From: Actinomycetota bacterium
Lineage (GTDB): Bacteria; Actinomycetota; Geothermincolia; Geothermincolales; RBG-13-55-18
Reading direction: 5' to 3'
Length of the DNA stretch: 64,000 nucleotides
Assembly (NCBI GenBank): GCA_013178005.1
Contig: JABLXL010000012.1
Location: forward strand, 1 to 64,000
Below are positions 23,299 to 32,993 of the stretch, piece by piece (within the stretch, counting starts at the first letter, position 1; every line of letters starts with the position of its first letter). A program made the position numbers and the translations under genes. The notes under the pieces are model-generated. The model did not search any database and was not told the origin of the DNA. It saw only the letters and a list, made by a program, of their open reading frames with translations.

Positions 23299-25611
23299 AT
23301 GGAGATGAGATTGGAGATGACCGAAGAAACGAGAAGATACTCGGTCGATGTATTCGGGAAAACCATAGAGTTCGAGATAGGCAAGCTTGCCTTGCTGGCG
23401 GACGGCGCGGTGATGATATCCTGCGGGGGAACGGACATCCTGGTGACAGCCATGGGCTCGAAGCACGAGGTGGACCGGGATTTCTTCCCCCTGGTGGTGG
23501 ACGTGGAGGAGCGCATGTACGCGGCGGGGAAGATTCCCGGGGGTTTCTTCCGCCGCGAGGGAAGGCCTTCGGAGAAGTCCATACTCACCGCAAGGCTGAT
23601 AGACCGACCCCTGCGACCCAGCTTCCCCGAGGGCATGCGCATCGAGGTGCAGGTAATAGCAACCATATTATCGGTGGACCAGACGAACCCCCCGGACGTG
23701 CTGGCCATAAACGGGGCATCCGCCGCGTTGTGCATATCCGATATACCGTTCAACGGTCCCATAGGCGCGGTCAGGGTGGGGCTGTTGCCCAGCGGACTGG
23801 CCATGAACCCGACCCTGCAGGAGCTGGAGGACAGTAAGCTCGACCTGGTGGTCGCGGGAGTGTTGAATCCCGAGAGCAACGAGGTAGACGTGATCATGGT
23901 GGAGGCGGGCGCCTCGCAGGTGACTGAGGAGGAGATCGTCGACGCGCTTGAGTTCTCCAAGCAGGGAATCAGGGAGATGATCCGCATCCAGCAGCACATG
24001 GCGGAGGAGATCGGCAAGCCCAAGCGCAGCGTGAGCTTGAAGACCCACGACTACGAGGCCGTGGCGGCGCGCTTCCCCGAGATGCAGAGACGGGTGGAAC
24101 AGGCGGTAAGGGAGATCGCAGGCAACCAGCTCGAGAAGACGGAAAGGGACCACGCCCTGGAGAACCTGCTCAACGAGATCCTGCTCCCCGCCGAGATGGA
24201 GGGAGCGCCGGAGGACCTGCTGGAAGCGGCGAAGGCGTACTTCGACGAGCTGGTGGGAAGGTCCATGCGGCGCATGGTGGTTGAGGAGGAGACGCGCATA
24301 GACGGCAGGAGGCCCGAGGACATCCGCCCCATCACCTGCGAGGTGGGGCTGGTATCGCGCACCCACGGCTCCGGCCTTTTCAAGCGCGGCCTCACCCAGG
24401 TGCTGACCCTCCTGACCCTCGGCCCCATCAGCGACATGCAGAGGATCGACGACCTCTCCCCGGAGGAGAGCAAGAGGTTCCTGCACCACTACAACTTCCC
24501 TCCCTTTTCGGTTGGGGAGACGGGCATCCTGCGCGGACCACGGCGCCGTGAGATAGGGCATGGAGCACTGGCGGAAAGGGCCCTGGTCAACCTCATCCCC
24601 GACGAGGAGCGCTTTCCCTACACCATCCGCCTGGTGTCAGAGGTTCTCTCCTCCAACGGATCGACTTCCATGGCCTCGGTATGCGCCTCCAGCCTGGCCC
24701 TGATGGACGCGGGCGTGCCGCTGAAGGAGAACAAGGCGGTGGCGGGAATAGCCATGGGGCTCATCAAGGAGGAGGATCGCGTGGCGGTCCTTACCGACAT
24801 CCAGGGCTTCGAAGACAAGTACGGCGATATGGATTTCAAGGTCGCGGGAACCGACGAGGGCGTCACCGCGCTGCAGATGGACATGAAAATCCGAGGCATA
24901 ACCGTCGAGACCATGCAGCGCGCGTTAGCCCAGGCTCGCGAGGCGCGCCTGTACGTGCTGCGCAAGATACGCGAGGCGATACCAGAGCCCCGCAAGGAGC
25001 TGTCTCCCTACGCGCCTCGCGTGGTCACCTTCGAGGTGCCAGTGGACAAGATACGGGAGGTCATCGGCCCGGGCGGCAAGGTGATCCACCGCATAGTGGC
25101 CGAGCACGACGTGGAGCTGGACATCGAGGACGATGGCAGGGTGTTCATCACCGCCAAGGATCTGGCCAGCGCACAGGGGGCGCGCCTGATGGTGGAGCAG
25201 ATAATCAGGGAAGCGCGTCCGGGAGAGCAGTTCGAGGGCACGGTGACCCGCACCACCAGCTTCGGGGCCTTCGTGGAATACCTGCCCGGCAAGGAGGGCC
25301 TGGTGCACATATCCAGGCTCTCGGACCGCCATATCCCCAAGGTCGAAGACGTTATAAACGTGGGCGACCGCGTCAAGGTGGAGGTCACGGAGATAGACAA
25401 CCTGGGGAGGGTCAACCTGAAAGCCGTGGACCTGGAGATACCAAGCCACATCGCCGAGGCATCCCCGTTGCGGGAAGAGCGAAGGGGCGACGGCCGTTAC
25501 GATCAGCGAAAGAACCCAAGGTCCCAGCAACGGAACTCCTCCGGACAGTCGGGAAGACATAACGACAGGAACCGGGGCAGGGGTGACCAGGGGCATCCGC
25601 GGCGCGACTGA
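23299..25611 (+). CDS. pnp: polyribonucleotide nucleotidyltransferase (PNPase)
   Basis: 770 residues. Two RNase PH domains separated by a helical domain, a KH domain (VPVDKIREVIGPGGKVIHRI) and an S1 domain (GEQFEGTVTRTTSFGAFVEY). The C-terminal tail of about 45 residues is rich in R, G, Q and N. Phosphorolytic 3'-5' exonuclease of mRNA decay. Start at ATG 23299; an internal ATG at 23317 is possible. Confidence 0.97.
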   Translation: MEMRLEMTEETRRYSVDVFGKTIEFEIGKLALLADGAVMISCGGTDILVTAMGSKHEVDRDFFPLVVDVEERMYAAGKIPGGFFRREGRPSEKSILTARLIDRPLRPSFPEGMRIEVQVIATILSVDQTNPPDVLAINGASAALCISDIPFNGPIGAVRVGLLPSGLAMNPTLQELEDSKLDLVVAGVLNPESNEVDVIMVEAGASQVTEEEIVDALEFSKQGIREMIRIQQHMAEEIGKPKRSVSLKTHDYEAVAARFPEMQRRVEQAVREIAGNQLEKTERDHALENLLNEILLPAEMEGAPEDLLEAAKAYFDELVGRSMRRMVVEEETRIDGRRPEDIRPITCEVGLVSRTHGSGLFKRGLTQVLTLLTLGPISDMQRIDDLSPEESKRFLHHYNFPPFSVGETGILRGPRRREIGHGALAERALVNLIPDEERFPYTIRLVSEVLSSNGSTSMASVCASSLALMDAGVPLKENKAVAGIAMGLIKEEDRVAVLTDIQGFEDKYGDMDFKVAGTDEGVTALQMDMKIRGITVETMQRALAQAREARLYVLRKIREAIPEPRKELSPYAPRVVTFEVPVDKIREVIGPGGKVIHRIVAEHDVELDIEDDGRVFITAKDLASAQGARLMVEQIIREARPGEQFEGTVTRTTSFGAFVEYLPGKEGLVHISRLSDRHIPKVEDVINVGDRVKVEVTEIDNLGRVNLKAVDLEIPSHIAEASPLREERRGDGRYDQRKNPRSQQRNSSGQSGRHNDRNRGRGDQGHPRRD

Positions 25612-25636
25612 GGCGCGGGGAGCGAGCCCACGGCCC

Positions 25637-26902
25637 ATGTACGGTAACGATTTCCAGCGCACGGACCTGGAATGCGGCATCCGCGTCCTCACCGAGCGGA
25701 TGCCCAGCCTGCGCAGCGTGACCACGGGGTTCTGGGTGGGAGTCGGATCCCGCGACGAGCCGCTCGAGCTCTCGGGCATAAGCCACTTTATAGAGCACCT
25801 CCTCTTCAAGGGGACCTCGCGCCGCACCGCCCGGCGCATCGCCGAAGAGTTCGACGCCATGGGCGGGGAGCTGAACGCCTTCTCGGCCAAGGAGTATACG
25901 TGCTTTTATTCCAAGGTGCTGGACGAGAGACTCGACGACGCCATCGAGGTCATGACGGACATGCTCTTCCACTCCCTGCTGCGCCAACAGGACGTGGACG
26001 CGGAAAGGAGGGTCATCCTGGAGGAGATCGCCATGCACGAGGACTCCCCGGACGACATCATCCATGACCTCTTCGTTTCCGCGTTGTGGGAAACCCACCC
26101 CCTGGGACAGAGCGTGCTGGGCAGCCAGAACGTTATCCGCACCCTGGGAAGCGAGGAGATCGCGGAATACTACCGCAGCCACTATATCCCGCGCAACATC
26201 GTGGTCGCGGCGGCCGGAAGCGTCGACCACGCACGGATGGTGGAGTTGGTGAGCCGCCTGGTGGACTGCGATGCAGGTGAGGGGAACGCGGCTCGCCATT
26301 CCTTTGTGCCCGAGATCCGGCCGCACACCGTGGTTTACGACCGCCAGACCGAGCAGGCGCACGTGGTGCTGGGCACGCAGGGCCTCCCAAGGCAGCACCC
26401 TTCACGCTTCGCGCTCGCCGTTCTCGACAATATCCTGGGCGGGGGAATGAGCTCACGGCTTTTCCAGAAGATAAGGGAGGAAAGGGCCCTCGCCTACTCT
26501 GTGTTCTCCTACCATTCCATGTACGTGGAGACCGGGCTGGTGGCGGTGTACGCGGGCACCAGCCCCGAGAACGTATCCGCGGTGCTGGAGTTGATAAAGG
26601 AGGAGATAGCACGGATCACCGAGAAGGGCGTGAGCGAGGAGGAGCTGTCGCGATCCAAGGACCACATCAAGGGCAGCTTGGTGCTCAGCCTAGAGGACAG
26701 CGGAAGCCGCATGACCAGGCTGGGCAAGGCGGAGATCTGCGGGGGAGATATATTCGGCCTGGACGAGCTGCTGAACCGGATAGACGCGGTTACTGCCGAA
26801 GACGTCTGGAAGCTAGCGAAGGATCTCTTCGGAGAGCGAAAACTGGTGGCGACGGTCATCGGGCCTTTCGGCGACCGGGAGCTTCAGGGCCACCTGTTCT
26901 GA
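25637..26902 (+). CDS. M16-family zinc peptidase
   Basis: 421 residues from ATG 25637 (a GTG at 25583 would overlap pnp by 29 bases). Inverted zinc motif HFIEH (HxxEH) in ISHFIEHLLFKGT, with the distal glutamate in EEIAMHEDSPDD about 75 residues on. The second half is the inactive M16 domain with GGGMSSRLFQKIREERALAYS. Member of the pitrilysin/processing peptidase-like family usually found after pnp in Gram-positive bacteria; substrate unknown. Probably cytosolic, as no signal peptide is seen. Confidence 0.92.
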   Translation: MYGNDFQRTDLECGIRVLTERMPSLRSVTTGFWVGVGSRDEPLELSGISHFIEHLLFKGTSRRTARRIAEEFDAMGGELNAFSAKEYTCFYSKVLDERLDDAIEVMTDMLFHSLLRQQDVDAERRVILEEIAMHEDSPDDIIHDLFVSALWETHPLGQSVLGSQNVIRTLGSEEIAEYYRSHYIPRNIVVAAAGSVDHARMVELVSRLVDCDAGEGNAARHSFVPEIRPHTVVYDRQTEQAHVVLGTQGLPRQHPSRFALAVLDNILGGGMSSRLFQKIREERALAYSVFSYHSMYVETGLVAVYAGTSPENVSAVLELIKEEIARITEKGVSEEELSRSKDHIKGSLVLSLEDSGSRMTRLGKAEICGGDIFGLDELLNRIDAVTAEDVWKLAKDLFGERKLVATVIGPFGDRELQGHLF

Positions 26903-27024
26903 GGAGACGGTAGCCGCTTCAAAAGCTGTGGAAACGCTCCTCGTTGGGAGACGCACCGTGGCGGCGTAGGCGTACCCGCGAGTACGCGCACCGCAGCGCG
27001 TCGGGGCCACGGTTCGTCTTGGGA

Positions 27025-27030
27025 TATAAT
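27025..27030 (+). promoter_or_regulatory. -10 box (TATAAT) upstream of dapB
   Basis: Perfect TATAAT about 147 bases before dapB, with no clear -35. The leader that follows has an imperfect inverted repeat (CTTGATGGA and TCCATCGATCAGG, 27071-27100). Confidence 0.4.
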
Positions 27031-27176
27031 GGCAACGCGGGGTCGATCTCGACGCAGGGGCTTATTCCTTGATGGAAAGGCAAGCGCTCCATCGATCAGG
27101 AAATGGAACCCACGAGAACCACGTTCGGAGGAAGCGAGGCCATCCGTGACGGGCGACGGAAAGGAAAGGGGGGACC

Positions 27177-27953
27177 ATGAGGATAGGCGTTTGTGGGGCC
27201 GGCGGGCGCATGGGCAGGGAGGTCTGCAGGGCGGTGGTCGCCGAAACGGACATGGAGCTGGTTTGCGCCGTGGACCCGGCCTGGGAGGGAAAACGAGTTG
27301 AGGAGCTGGCGCCGGGAACGGGAGTCGGCCTGAAGGTGTCGGCGGATATCGGGGAGCTGGAGAGGGCCGGGGCCGAGGCGATGGTGGACTTCTCCGTGGC
27401 CGAGGCCGCGAGGAATAACGTCGTCTTCGCCCTTTCGAGGGGAATTCATTGCGTGGTGGGGACGACGGGCTTCGAGGCGGAGGACCTGGACAGATTCTCG
27501 TCGGAAGCTGACCGTGCCGGGGTGGGCTGCCTGGTGGCCCCGAACTTCGCCGTGGGCGCGGTGCTGATGATGGACTTCGCGCGCAGGGCCGCCAGGCACA
27601 TGGAGGCATGCGAGATCGTGGAGCTTCACCACCCGGCGAAACTGGACGCGCCCTCGGGTACGGCGCGCATGACCGCGCGCCTGGTGGGCGGAGAGGAGAT
27701 CTCTTCGCATAAGGAGCCGGAGGGCGGCGGCCCGCGGGGAATCGAGCTGCACGGTGTGCGCGTGCACTCCGTGCGCCTGCCCGGCCTTGTGGCCCACCAG
27801 GAGGTCATCTTCGGAGGCCGGGGACAGACCCTCACCATACGCCACGATTCCTATGACCGGACCTCTTTCATGCCCGGGGTAATACTGGCCCTACGCAGGA
27901 TAAGGGATTTCAAAGGACTGGTGTTGGGCCTGGACAAGGTCATGGACCTGTGA
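27177..27953 (+). CDS. dapB: 4-hydroxy-tetrahydrodipicolinate reductase
   Basis: 258 residues. N-terminal nucleotide-binding motif GVCGAGGRMGREV, and the DapB signature ELHHPAKLDAPSGTA with the catalytic His pair and Lys. Catalyses the NAD(P)H-dependent step of the diaminopimelate/lysine pathway. The ATG follows AAAGGGGGGACC. dapA is not adjacent. The final codons are repeated in decayed form downstream. Confidence 0.96.
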   Translation: MRIGVCGAGGRMGREVCRAVVAETDMELVCAVDPAWEGKRVEELAPGTGVGLKVSADIGELERAGAEAMVDFSVAEAARNNVVFALSRGIHCVVGTTGFEAEDLDRFSSEADRAGVGCLVAPNFAVGAVLMMDFARRAARHMEACEIVELHHPAKLDAPSGTARMTARLVGGEEISSHKEPEGGGPRGIELHGVRVHSVRLPGLVAHQEVIFGGRGQTLTIRHDSYDRTSFMPGVILALRRIRDFKGLVLGLDKVMDL

Positions 27954-28101
27954 ACCCGGCCGCGGCGGACCCGCGAGTCCGATCAGTGGGAGGGGCAAGC
28001 ATAGATAAACAAGGTCATGGACCCGTGAACCCCCAACCCGACCCTCACAATTCGCCCTTTTTTCCATGGTCGTTCACTGGACAAGGTGGTGGGCCTGGAA
28101 C
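27934..28101 (+). repeat. decayed direct repeats of the dapB 3' end
   Basis: ACAAGGTCATGGACC and following bases, spanning the dapB stop (27934-27957), recur at 28009-28032 with one difference and in poorer form at 28081-28101. Spacing is 75 then 72 bases. Confidence 0.8.
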
Positions 28102-28516
28102 AACGGCCATGACCCTTCGAAGGTATGCCTCGAGCCGCGGGCACGCGGATGGAGGCCGGGAAAAGCAGGGAGCATGGGCCCGGCCATGGCGCCTGAGGGA
28201 AGCCGCGGTTCCGTACTGAGAGAAGCTTTGCGGTCAGAGTAGAACGCGGAGCGGTTAGAAGCGCGCGGGACTCCATATGTCTATCGACCTCGCCTCGAGG
28301 GGCGAAGGTGAAGGGCTTGGAAGCGTGGAAGTATTATCTTTGAAAGAAGAAAGAGGTGTCGCTTGCAGGCTAATGGTAAAGCACACGACATACAGGCGGG
28401 AAACGACCAGCGTCGATGGCGAGTGCAGGTCGGCGGCAAGGCGACATAGAAGAAAAGGAGACATACGAGGCGGGAAACAAGCCCCGATGCGTTTGACGAG
28501 GATTGAGGGATACGAC
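27954..28516. other. 563-base region between dapB and ftsK/spoIIIE
   Basis: Contains the dapB-end repeats and a second repeat pair: 18-19 bases beginning GACATAC and ending GGCGGGAAAC at 28387-28404 and 28460-28478. An 89-codon frame from 27950 overlaps dapB's stop but has no coding character. Upstream in-frame extension of the ftsK gene from 28277 is open but not family-like. Confidence 0.6.
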
Positions 28517-30868
28517 ATGTCCAGGCAGGGCGGCGGAAGGAAAAAGCAAGCGGGTAAAGCGGGGAGCGGAAACGGACGGGCTTCCTCGAAGGCCGCGAAG
28601 AAGGGCGGCGCGAAGCGGCCTGGACAGGACGGCAAGGGTCTGCCGCGAAATCTGCGGGAGATCTACGGCGTCGCCACCGTCACCGCGGGAGCGCTTTTCC
28701 TCCTCGCCTTTTACCTCCACGCTCTGGGCCCCGTGGGGCGCGGGCTTGACCTCTTCGGCTCTTACCTCCTGGGAGGCGTGCGGTTCTCCCTACCCTTCTT
28801 GGCGTTTTTCCTGGGCCTGGCGCTCCTTTTCGGCAGGCTGGGAGACATGGGGGAGGGGGAACGTTGGCGCATCACCTGGGTGGAGCTCTCGGGGATCGCC
28901 ATCATGGGACTGGCGGCATGCGCCCTGCTGCATCTCCGCGTCGGTTCCCCGGAGGAGATGTTCACCCGCGCGGGACTCGAGGAAGGCGGAGGACTGGTTG
29001 GCGCCGTTCTGTCCTGGCCCCTGGTAAAGCTCTTCAGCAGGGCGGGCGCGTACGTGCTTCTCATCGCCATGGCGCTGGTGGGATTTCTCTTGCTGACCGG
29101 TTTAACATTTTCCAAGTATTTCCAGGATAGGGTGGAGAGGAGACGCAGGGAGAGGGCGAGGATCAAAGCGGAGAGGGCCAGGGAGGCATCGCAGGTCGGG
29201 AAACGCTCCAGCGTGGAGAGGGAGGGGAAGAAAAAGGCCGCCCCCAAGCCCGGGATGTCTGCCGCGCCGATAACCGGCATTGAGGAGGCGCCTCCGGTGG
29301 CTCCTCTCCCCCCCCGTCCTCCCGAAAGCTCCGCGGAACTCTCCCCAACCGATATCATGGTAGGCGATGACGGTCAACTGGCCATCGATGTGCCATCGGA
29401 ACCCTCGAAATCGTACCGCCTTCCGCCCCTGGAGCTGCTGGCGAGATCGGGAGAGAGGAGCTCCATCTCGCATCGCAGCGTGAACGAGAGCATCGCGGTG
29501 CTGGAGAAGACGCTGAGGGATTTCGGGGTGGACGCGGCTGTGACCACGGTAACGCGGGGGCCCACCGTATCCAGGTTCGAGGTCGAATTGGGGTCGGGCG
29601 TTAAGGTGAACCGCGTGCTGGGCTTGAGCGATGACATCGCCTATGCCCTCGCATCTCCGGATATCAGGATAATCACCCCCATACCTGGAAAATCCGCCAT
29701 CGGCATCGAGATCCCCAACCGCGAGAGGGACCTGGTGACGCTGGGCGACATCCTTGCCTCTCCCCAGGCAAGGAAGTCGAAGTCCCCCTTGAAGGTGGGG
29801 TTGGGGATGGACGTGTCGGGTCACCCCATCATAGTCGACCTGCGGGAGATGCCGCACCTGCTTCTCGCTGGAGCGACGGGAACGGGAAAGAGTTGCTGCA
29901 TCAATGCCATGATCGCTTCCGTGCTCATGTCCTCCCCCCCCAGCGAGGTGCGCATGATGATGATAGACCCCAAGTACGTGGAGTTGTCCCATTTTAATGG
30001 CATCCCTCACCTGCTGGCCCCGGTTATCACAGACCCAAAAAAGGCGTCGGCCGCGCTGGCCTGGGTGGTGCGCGAGATGGAGATGCGCTACCAGGTGCTT
30101 TCGCGGGCAGGGGTGAAGAACATACTCGCCTACCGTTCAGCTCTCAAGGAAGGGCTGGAGAAAGAGAAGGACGAACACGGCGAGAGGGCGTTCCCGGAGA
30201 TGCACTACATCCTCGTGGTCATAGACGAGCTGGCCGACCTGATGATGGTGGCTCCATCGGAGGTGGAGGACTCCATCGCCAGGATCGCCCAGATGGCCAG
30301 GGCGGTGGGCATACACCTGGTGGTGGCCACGCAGAGGCCATCCGTGGACGTGGTGACCGGCCTCATCAAGGCGAACATGCCCTCCCGCATCGCCTTCACC
30401 GTCGCCAGCCAGGCGGACTCGCGCGTCATCCTGGACGTGGGAGGAGCGGAGAAGCTGGTGGGCCACGGTGACATGCTTTTCCTTCCCGCGGGCAGCTCCA
30501 AGCCGGTAAGGGTGCAGGGTTCCTACGTTTCGGAAAGGGAGATCACCGCCGTCATAGCCTTCATCAAGCGGCAGAAAAAGGCCGAATACAGAGAGGAGAT
30601 CATGCAGGATGCCGCCAGGGAGGGGAAGGATCAGTCCAGGGACGATGAACTTCTGGAAGAGGCCATAGAGATCGTAGTGAGATCGGGAGTGGCCTCTGCG
30701 TCGCTTTTGCAGAGGAAGCTGCGCGTGGGATATGCGCGCGCGGCGAGACTGGTGGACCTCATGGAGGAGATCGGGGTGGTGGGCGGATACGAGGGGAGCA
30801 AGCCCAGGGCGGTGTTGATGAGCGTTGAGGAGCTGGAGGAGAAGAGGCGGCGGGAGGCGGCCAAGTAA
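28517..30868 (+). CDS. ftsK: DNA translocase FtsK/SpoIIIE
   Basis: 783 residues from ATG 28517 (GAGGG eight bases ahead); an open extension to 28277 looks non-coding. Basic, low-complexity head, four membrane spans (about residues 45-210), a charged linker, then the RecA-like motor with Walker A GATGTGKS and Walker B-like VVIDELADLMM, and a C-terminal winged-helix gamma domain (VASASLLQRKLRVGYARAARLVDLM). Pumps DNA at the division septum. The symbol spoIIIE would fit equally well. Confidence 0.94.
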   Translation: MSRQGGGRKKQAGKAGSGNGRASSKAAKKGGAKRPGQDGKGLPRNLREIYGVATVTAGALFLLAFYLHALGPVGRGLDLFGSYLLGGVRFSLPFLAFFLGLALLFGRLGDMGEGERWRITWVELSGIAIMGLAACALLHLRVGSPEEMFTRAGLEEGGGLVGAVLSWPLVKLFSRAGAYVLLIAMALVGFLLLTGLTFSKYFQDRVERRRRERARIKAERAREASQVGKRSSVEREGKKKAAPKPGMSAAPITGIEEAPPVAPLPPRPPESSAELSPTDIMVGDDGQLAIDVPSEPSKSYRLPPLELLARSGERSSISHRSVNESIAVLEKTLRDFGVDAAVTTVTRGPTVSRFEVELGSGVKVNRVLGLSDDIAYALASPDIRIITPIPGKSAIGIEIPNRERDLVTLGDILASPQARKSKSPLKVGLGMDVSGHPIIVDLREMPHLLLAGATGTGKSCCINAMIASVLMSSPPSEVRMMMIDPKYVELSHFNGIPHLLAPVITDPKKASAALAWVVREMEMRYQVLSRAGVKNILAYRSALKEGLEKEKDEHGERAFPEMHYILVVIDELADLMMVAPSEVEDSIARIAQMARAVGIHLVVATQRPSVDVVTGLIKANMPSRIAFTVASQADSRVILDVGGAEKLVGHGDMLFLPAGSSKPVRVQGSYVSEREITAVIAFIKRQKKAEYREEIMQDAAREGKDQSRDDELLEEAIEIVVRSGVASASLLQRKLRVGYARAARLVDLMEEIGVVGGYEGSKPRAVLMSVEELEEKRRREAAK

Positions 30869-31221
30869 GGAACCGACGCATGATTCCGGGCCGGGATGGG
30901 GAAGCATACGGGTGACGTGCCCGAGCAGCGAAAAGTATCGTGCCTCCGCTTTTACCAACATAGCCTGGGGTTGTTTGTTGACATTTTTCTTCCTTAATAC
31001 GGCAACTTGTTTGCGCATGGTATCGACGCAGCGGAAAGTCATGGCACGACCCGGATCCCATGCACGAGCACAGGGTCACGTCTTCGCTTTTTTCGTTTCG
31101 CAGCAAAGCCGTCCATTTCCGCATCGCATCCCCGGGGCAAAAGCCATGATAAGAACCAGTACCAGGCCGACCCCGGTGCCGGATGCTGAGTAATAGGCCA
31201 TTGGAGAAAATAAAAACATGG
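30869..31221. other. 353-base intergenic stretch after ftsK
   Basis: No gene seen; short frames here lack ribosome sites. A TTGACA occurs near 30978 but without a -10 at proper spacing. No terminator hairpin with a T tract is evident after ftsK. Confidence 0.5.
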
Positions 31222-31251
31222 TTAACCTGTATAAGCGGTGTTTGGTATAAT
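31222..31251 (+). promoter_or_regulatory. promoter of the 78-aa gene and rimO cluster
   Basis: TTAACC at 31222-31227, 18-base spacer, perfect TATAAT at 31246-31251, about 30 bases ahead of the next start codon. Confidence 0.6.
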
Positions 31252-31281
31252 CTACCCCAAAGGGTATTAGGGCAGGAGGTC

Positions 31282-31518
31282 ATGGTGGCGAACAGGCTGG
31301 CACAAGAGGTTGAAAAGATCCTCTCAGCGGCGGTAGGTGACTTTATCGCCAAGGCCACGGTGAAGAAGAACTGCGAGCTTATCGGGACCACCCCCGACGA
31401 CCTGACCGCGGATCAGCTGCCTGCCCTGGCGGAGAAAATCGAGAAGTCCGTGTCCTTCTTCTCGGGCAAAGACGTCGGGAGCGGGGTGGCCGAGAAGATA
31501 AAAACCATAAAGATCTGA
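31282..31518 (+). CDS. small hypothetical protein, 78 aa, helical
   Basis: Start ATG 31282 behind CAGGAGG; the frame is open further upstream across the promoter, which argues against a longer protein. The product (MVANRLAQEVEKILSAAVGD ... VAEKIKTIKI) reads as four short helices with a compact domain and no Cys or membrane segment. I do not recognise the family. It lies under its own promoter, 56 bases before rimO. Confidence 0.7.
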   Translation: MVANRLAQEVEKILSAAVGDFIAKATVKKNCELIGTTPDDLTADQLPALAEKIEKSVSFFSGKDVGSGVAEKIKTIKI

Positions 31519-31574
31519 CCGTCGAGGGCGAGCCCGAACCCCTGAGCCCACGATTCCGTTGCCGGAGAGCGTTG

Positions 31575-32993
31575 ATGTCTCCCCAATATCCATGGATCCA
31601 TGAAAACGAGAGGCGAGGCTATTTCCTCCTGACCCTTGGGTGTCCCAAGAACGAGGTCGACTCAGACCTCATCGCGACGCGACTTGCGGAAGCGGGGTGG
31701 AAAAGGGAAGTGGACCCCCGCGCCGCGACGGTCATCGTCGTCAATACCTGCGCCTTTATCGCCCCCGCGCTCGAGGAGAGCATCGAGGAGGTACTGGAAC
31801 TCTCGGACCTGAAGGAGGAGACCGGCGCCGTGCTGGTGATGACGGGCTGCATGGTGGCGAGGTACGGGGCGAAAAAGCTCGCGGAACTCCTCCCTGAGGT
31901 TGATGCCTTCCTTCCTTGCGAAGCCCACGAGGACCTGGTGGCGGCGCTGGAAGGGTTTTCCCAGGGTGACGCTGCGGGGAGAAGGGGGATCCGTGGTTCC
32001 CGTCACGGTGGAGCGGGTCGGGCAAGGGACGCTGCCCCCAGGAGAAAATTATCGCGCCGTGGCGTGGGCAGGACCGTCTCCGGCACCCTGGGCAGGGGTT
32101 TCGTGTACGTGAAGATCGCGGAGGGATGCTCGAGGCGCTGCGCCTTCTGCGCCATACCTTCCATAAGGGGCTCCCTGAGGTCGAGGGGTATGGATGACAT
32201 CGAGGAGGAAGTGCGGCATTTCGTCGGCGAAGGAGCCCGCGAGGTGGTATTGATTGCCCAAGATACCACCCAGTATGGCCTGGATATTTATGGCAGGCCA
32301 CGGCTGCGTGAACTGATAGAGAGGCTTTCGGATCTGGAGGGCGAGTTCCGCCTGCGCGTCATGTACATGCACCCCGAGGGGCTGAGCGACAGCGTCCTGG
32401 AGGCCATGCGATCGCCTCGTGTCTGCAATTACCTTGACCTGCCCTTCCAGCACGTGGACGCGAGGGTGCTCGGGTCAATGGGCAGGCACGGAGACGAGAA
32501 GTCGCATTTACGCCTTCTGGAGAGGGCGCGGGAGCGCCTGGGGGAGGTGGCGGTGCGGGCGACTTTCATGGTGGGATTTCCCGGCGAGGACCGCGAGGCA
32601 TACGCTAAGCTGCGGCGGTTCATCGAGGTGGCTCGTTTTGACTGGCTTGCCCTTTTTGGTTATTCTCATGAGGAAGGCACGCCGGCGTTTCTCCTGCAAC
32701 CCACGGTAGGAAAGGGAGTCATCCGGTCCAGGATAAAGGAGCTTTCCGAGGTCCAGGAGGAGATCATGCGGGAGATCGCGTCGGAGCAGGTGGGAAGGGA
32801 CTTCGATGTCCTCGTCGAGGGGCGGAGCACGGAGGCCCCCGGCTTCTGGGAGGCGAGGTCCTGGAGGGAGGCCCCGGAGATCGACGGGGTCGTATTCATC
32901 CGCGACGCGCCGGTTCTGAAACCCGGAGCCTGCCTGAGGGTGAACATCGTCTCCACGGAAGGGATAGACCTGCATGGCGAGGTCAGAGAGTAA
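31575..32993 (+). CDS. rimO: ribosomal protein S12 methylthiotransferase RimO
   Basis: 472 residues from ATG 31575 (GGAG eight bases ahead). N-terminal UPF0004 domain with LGCPKNEVDSD, NTCAFI and MTGCM supplying the three Cys of the auxiliary cluster; radical SAM motif CSRRCAFC; PFQHVD; C-terminal TRAM-like domain. Methylthiolates Asp of S12. A basic, low-complexity insert of about 35 residues (near 133-168) between the domains is unusual. Overlaps pgsA by 20 bases. Confidence 0.93.
   Translation: MSPQYPWIHENERRGYFLLTLGCPKNEVDSDLIATRLAEAGWKREVDPRAATVIVVNTCAFIAPALEESIEEVLELSDLKEETGAVLVMTGCMVARYGAKKLAELLPEVDAFLPCEAHEDLVAALEGFSQGDAAGRRGIRGSRHGGAGRARDAAPRRKLSRRGVGRTVSGTLGRGFVYVKIAEGCSRRCAFCAIPSIRGSLRSRGMDDIEEEVRHFVGEGAREVVLIAQDTTQYGLDIYGRPRLRELIERLSDLEGEFRLRVMYMHPEGLSDSVLEAMRSPRVCNYLDLPFQHVDARVLGSMGRHGDEKSHLRLLERARERLGEVAVRATFMVGFPGEDREAYAKLRRFIEVARFDWLALFGYSHEEGTPAFLLQPTVGKGVIRSRIKELSEVQEEIMREIASEQVGRDFDVLVEGRSTEAPGFWEARSWREAPEIDGVVFIRDAPVLKPGACLRVNIVSTEGIDLHGEVRE

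Noticed and set aside
27950-28219. 89-codon frame after dapB
   Set aside because: Begins inside the dapB stop, runs across the repeat copies and has no coding features.
28277-28516. 80-residue N-terminal extension of the FtsK protein
   Set aside because: Open frame but without family similarity, and the ATG at 28517 has a good ribosome site.
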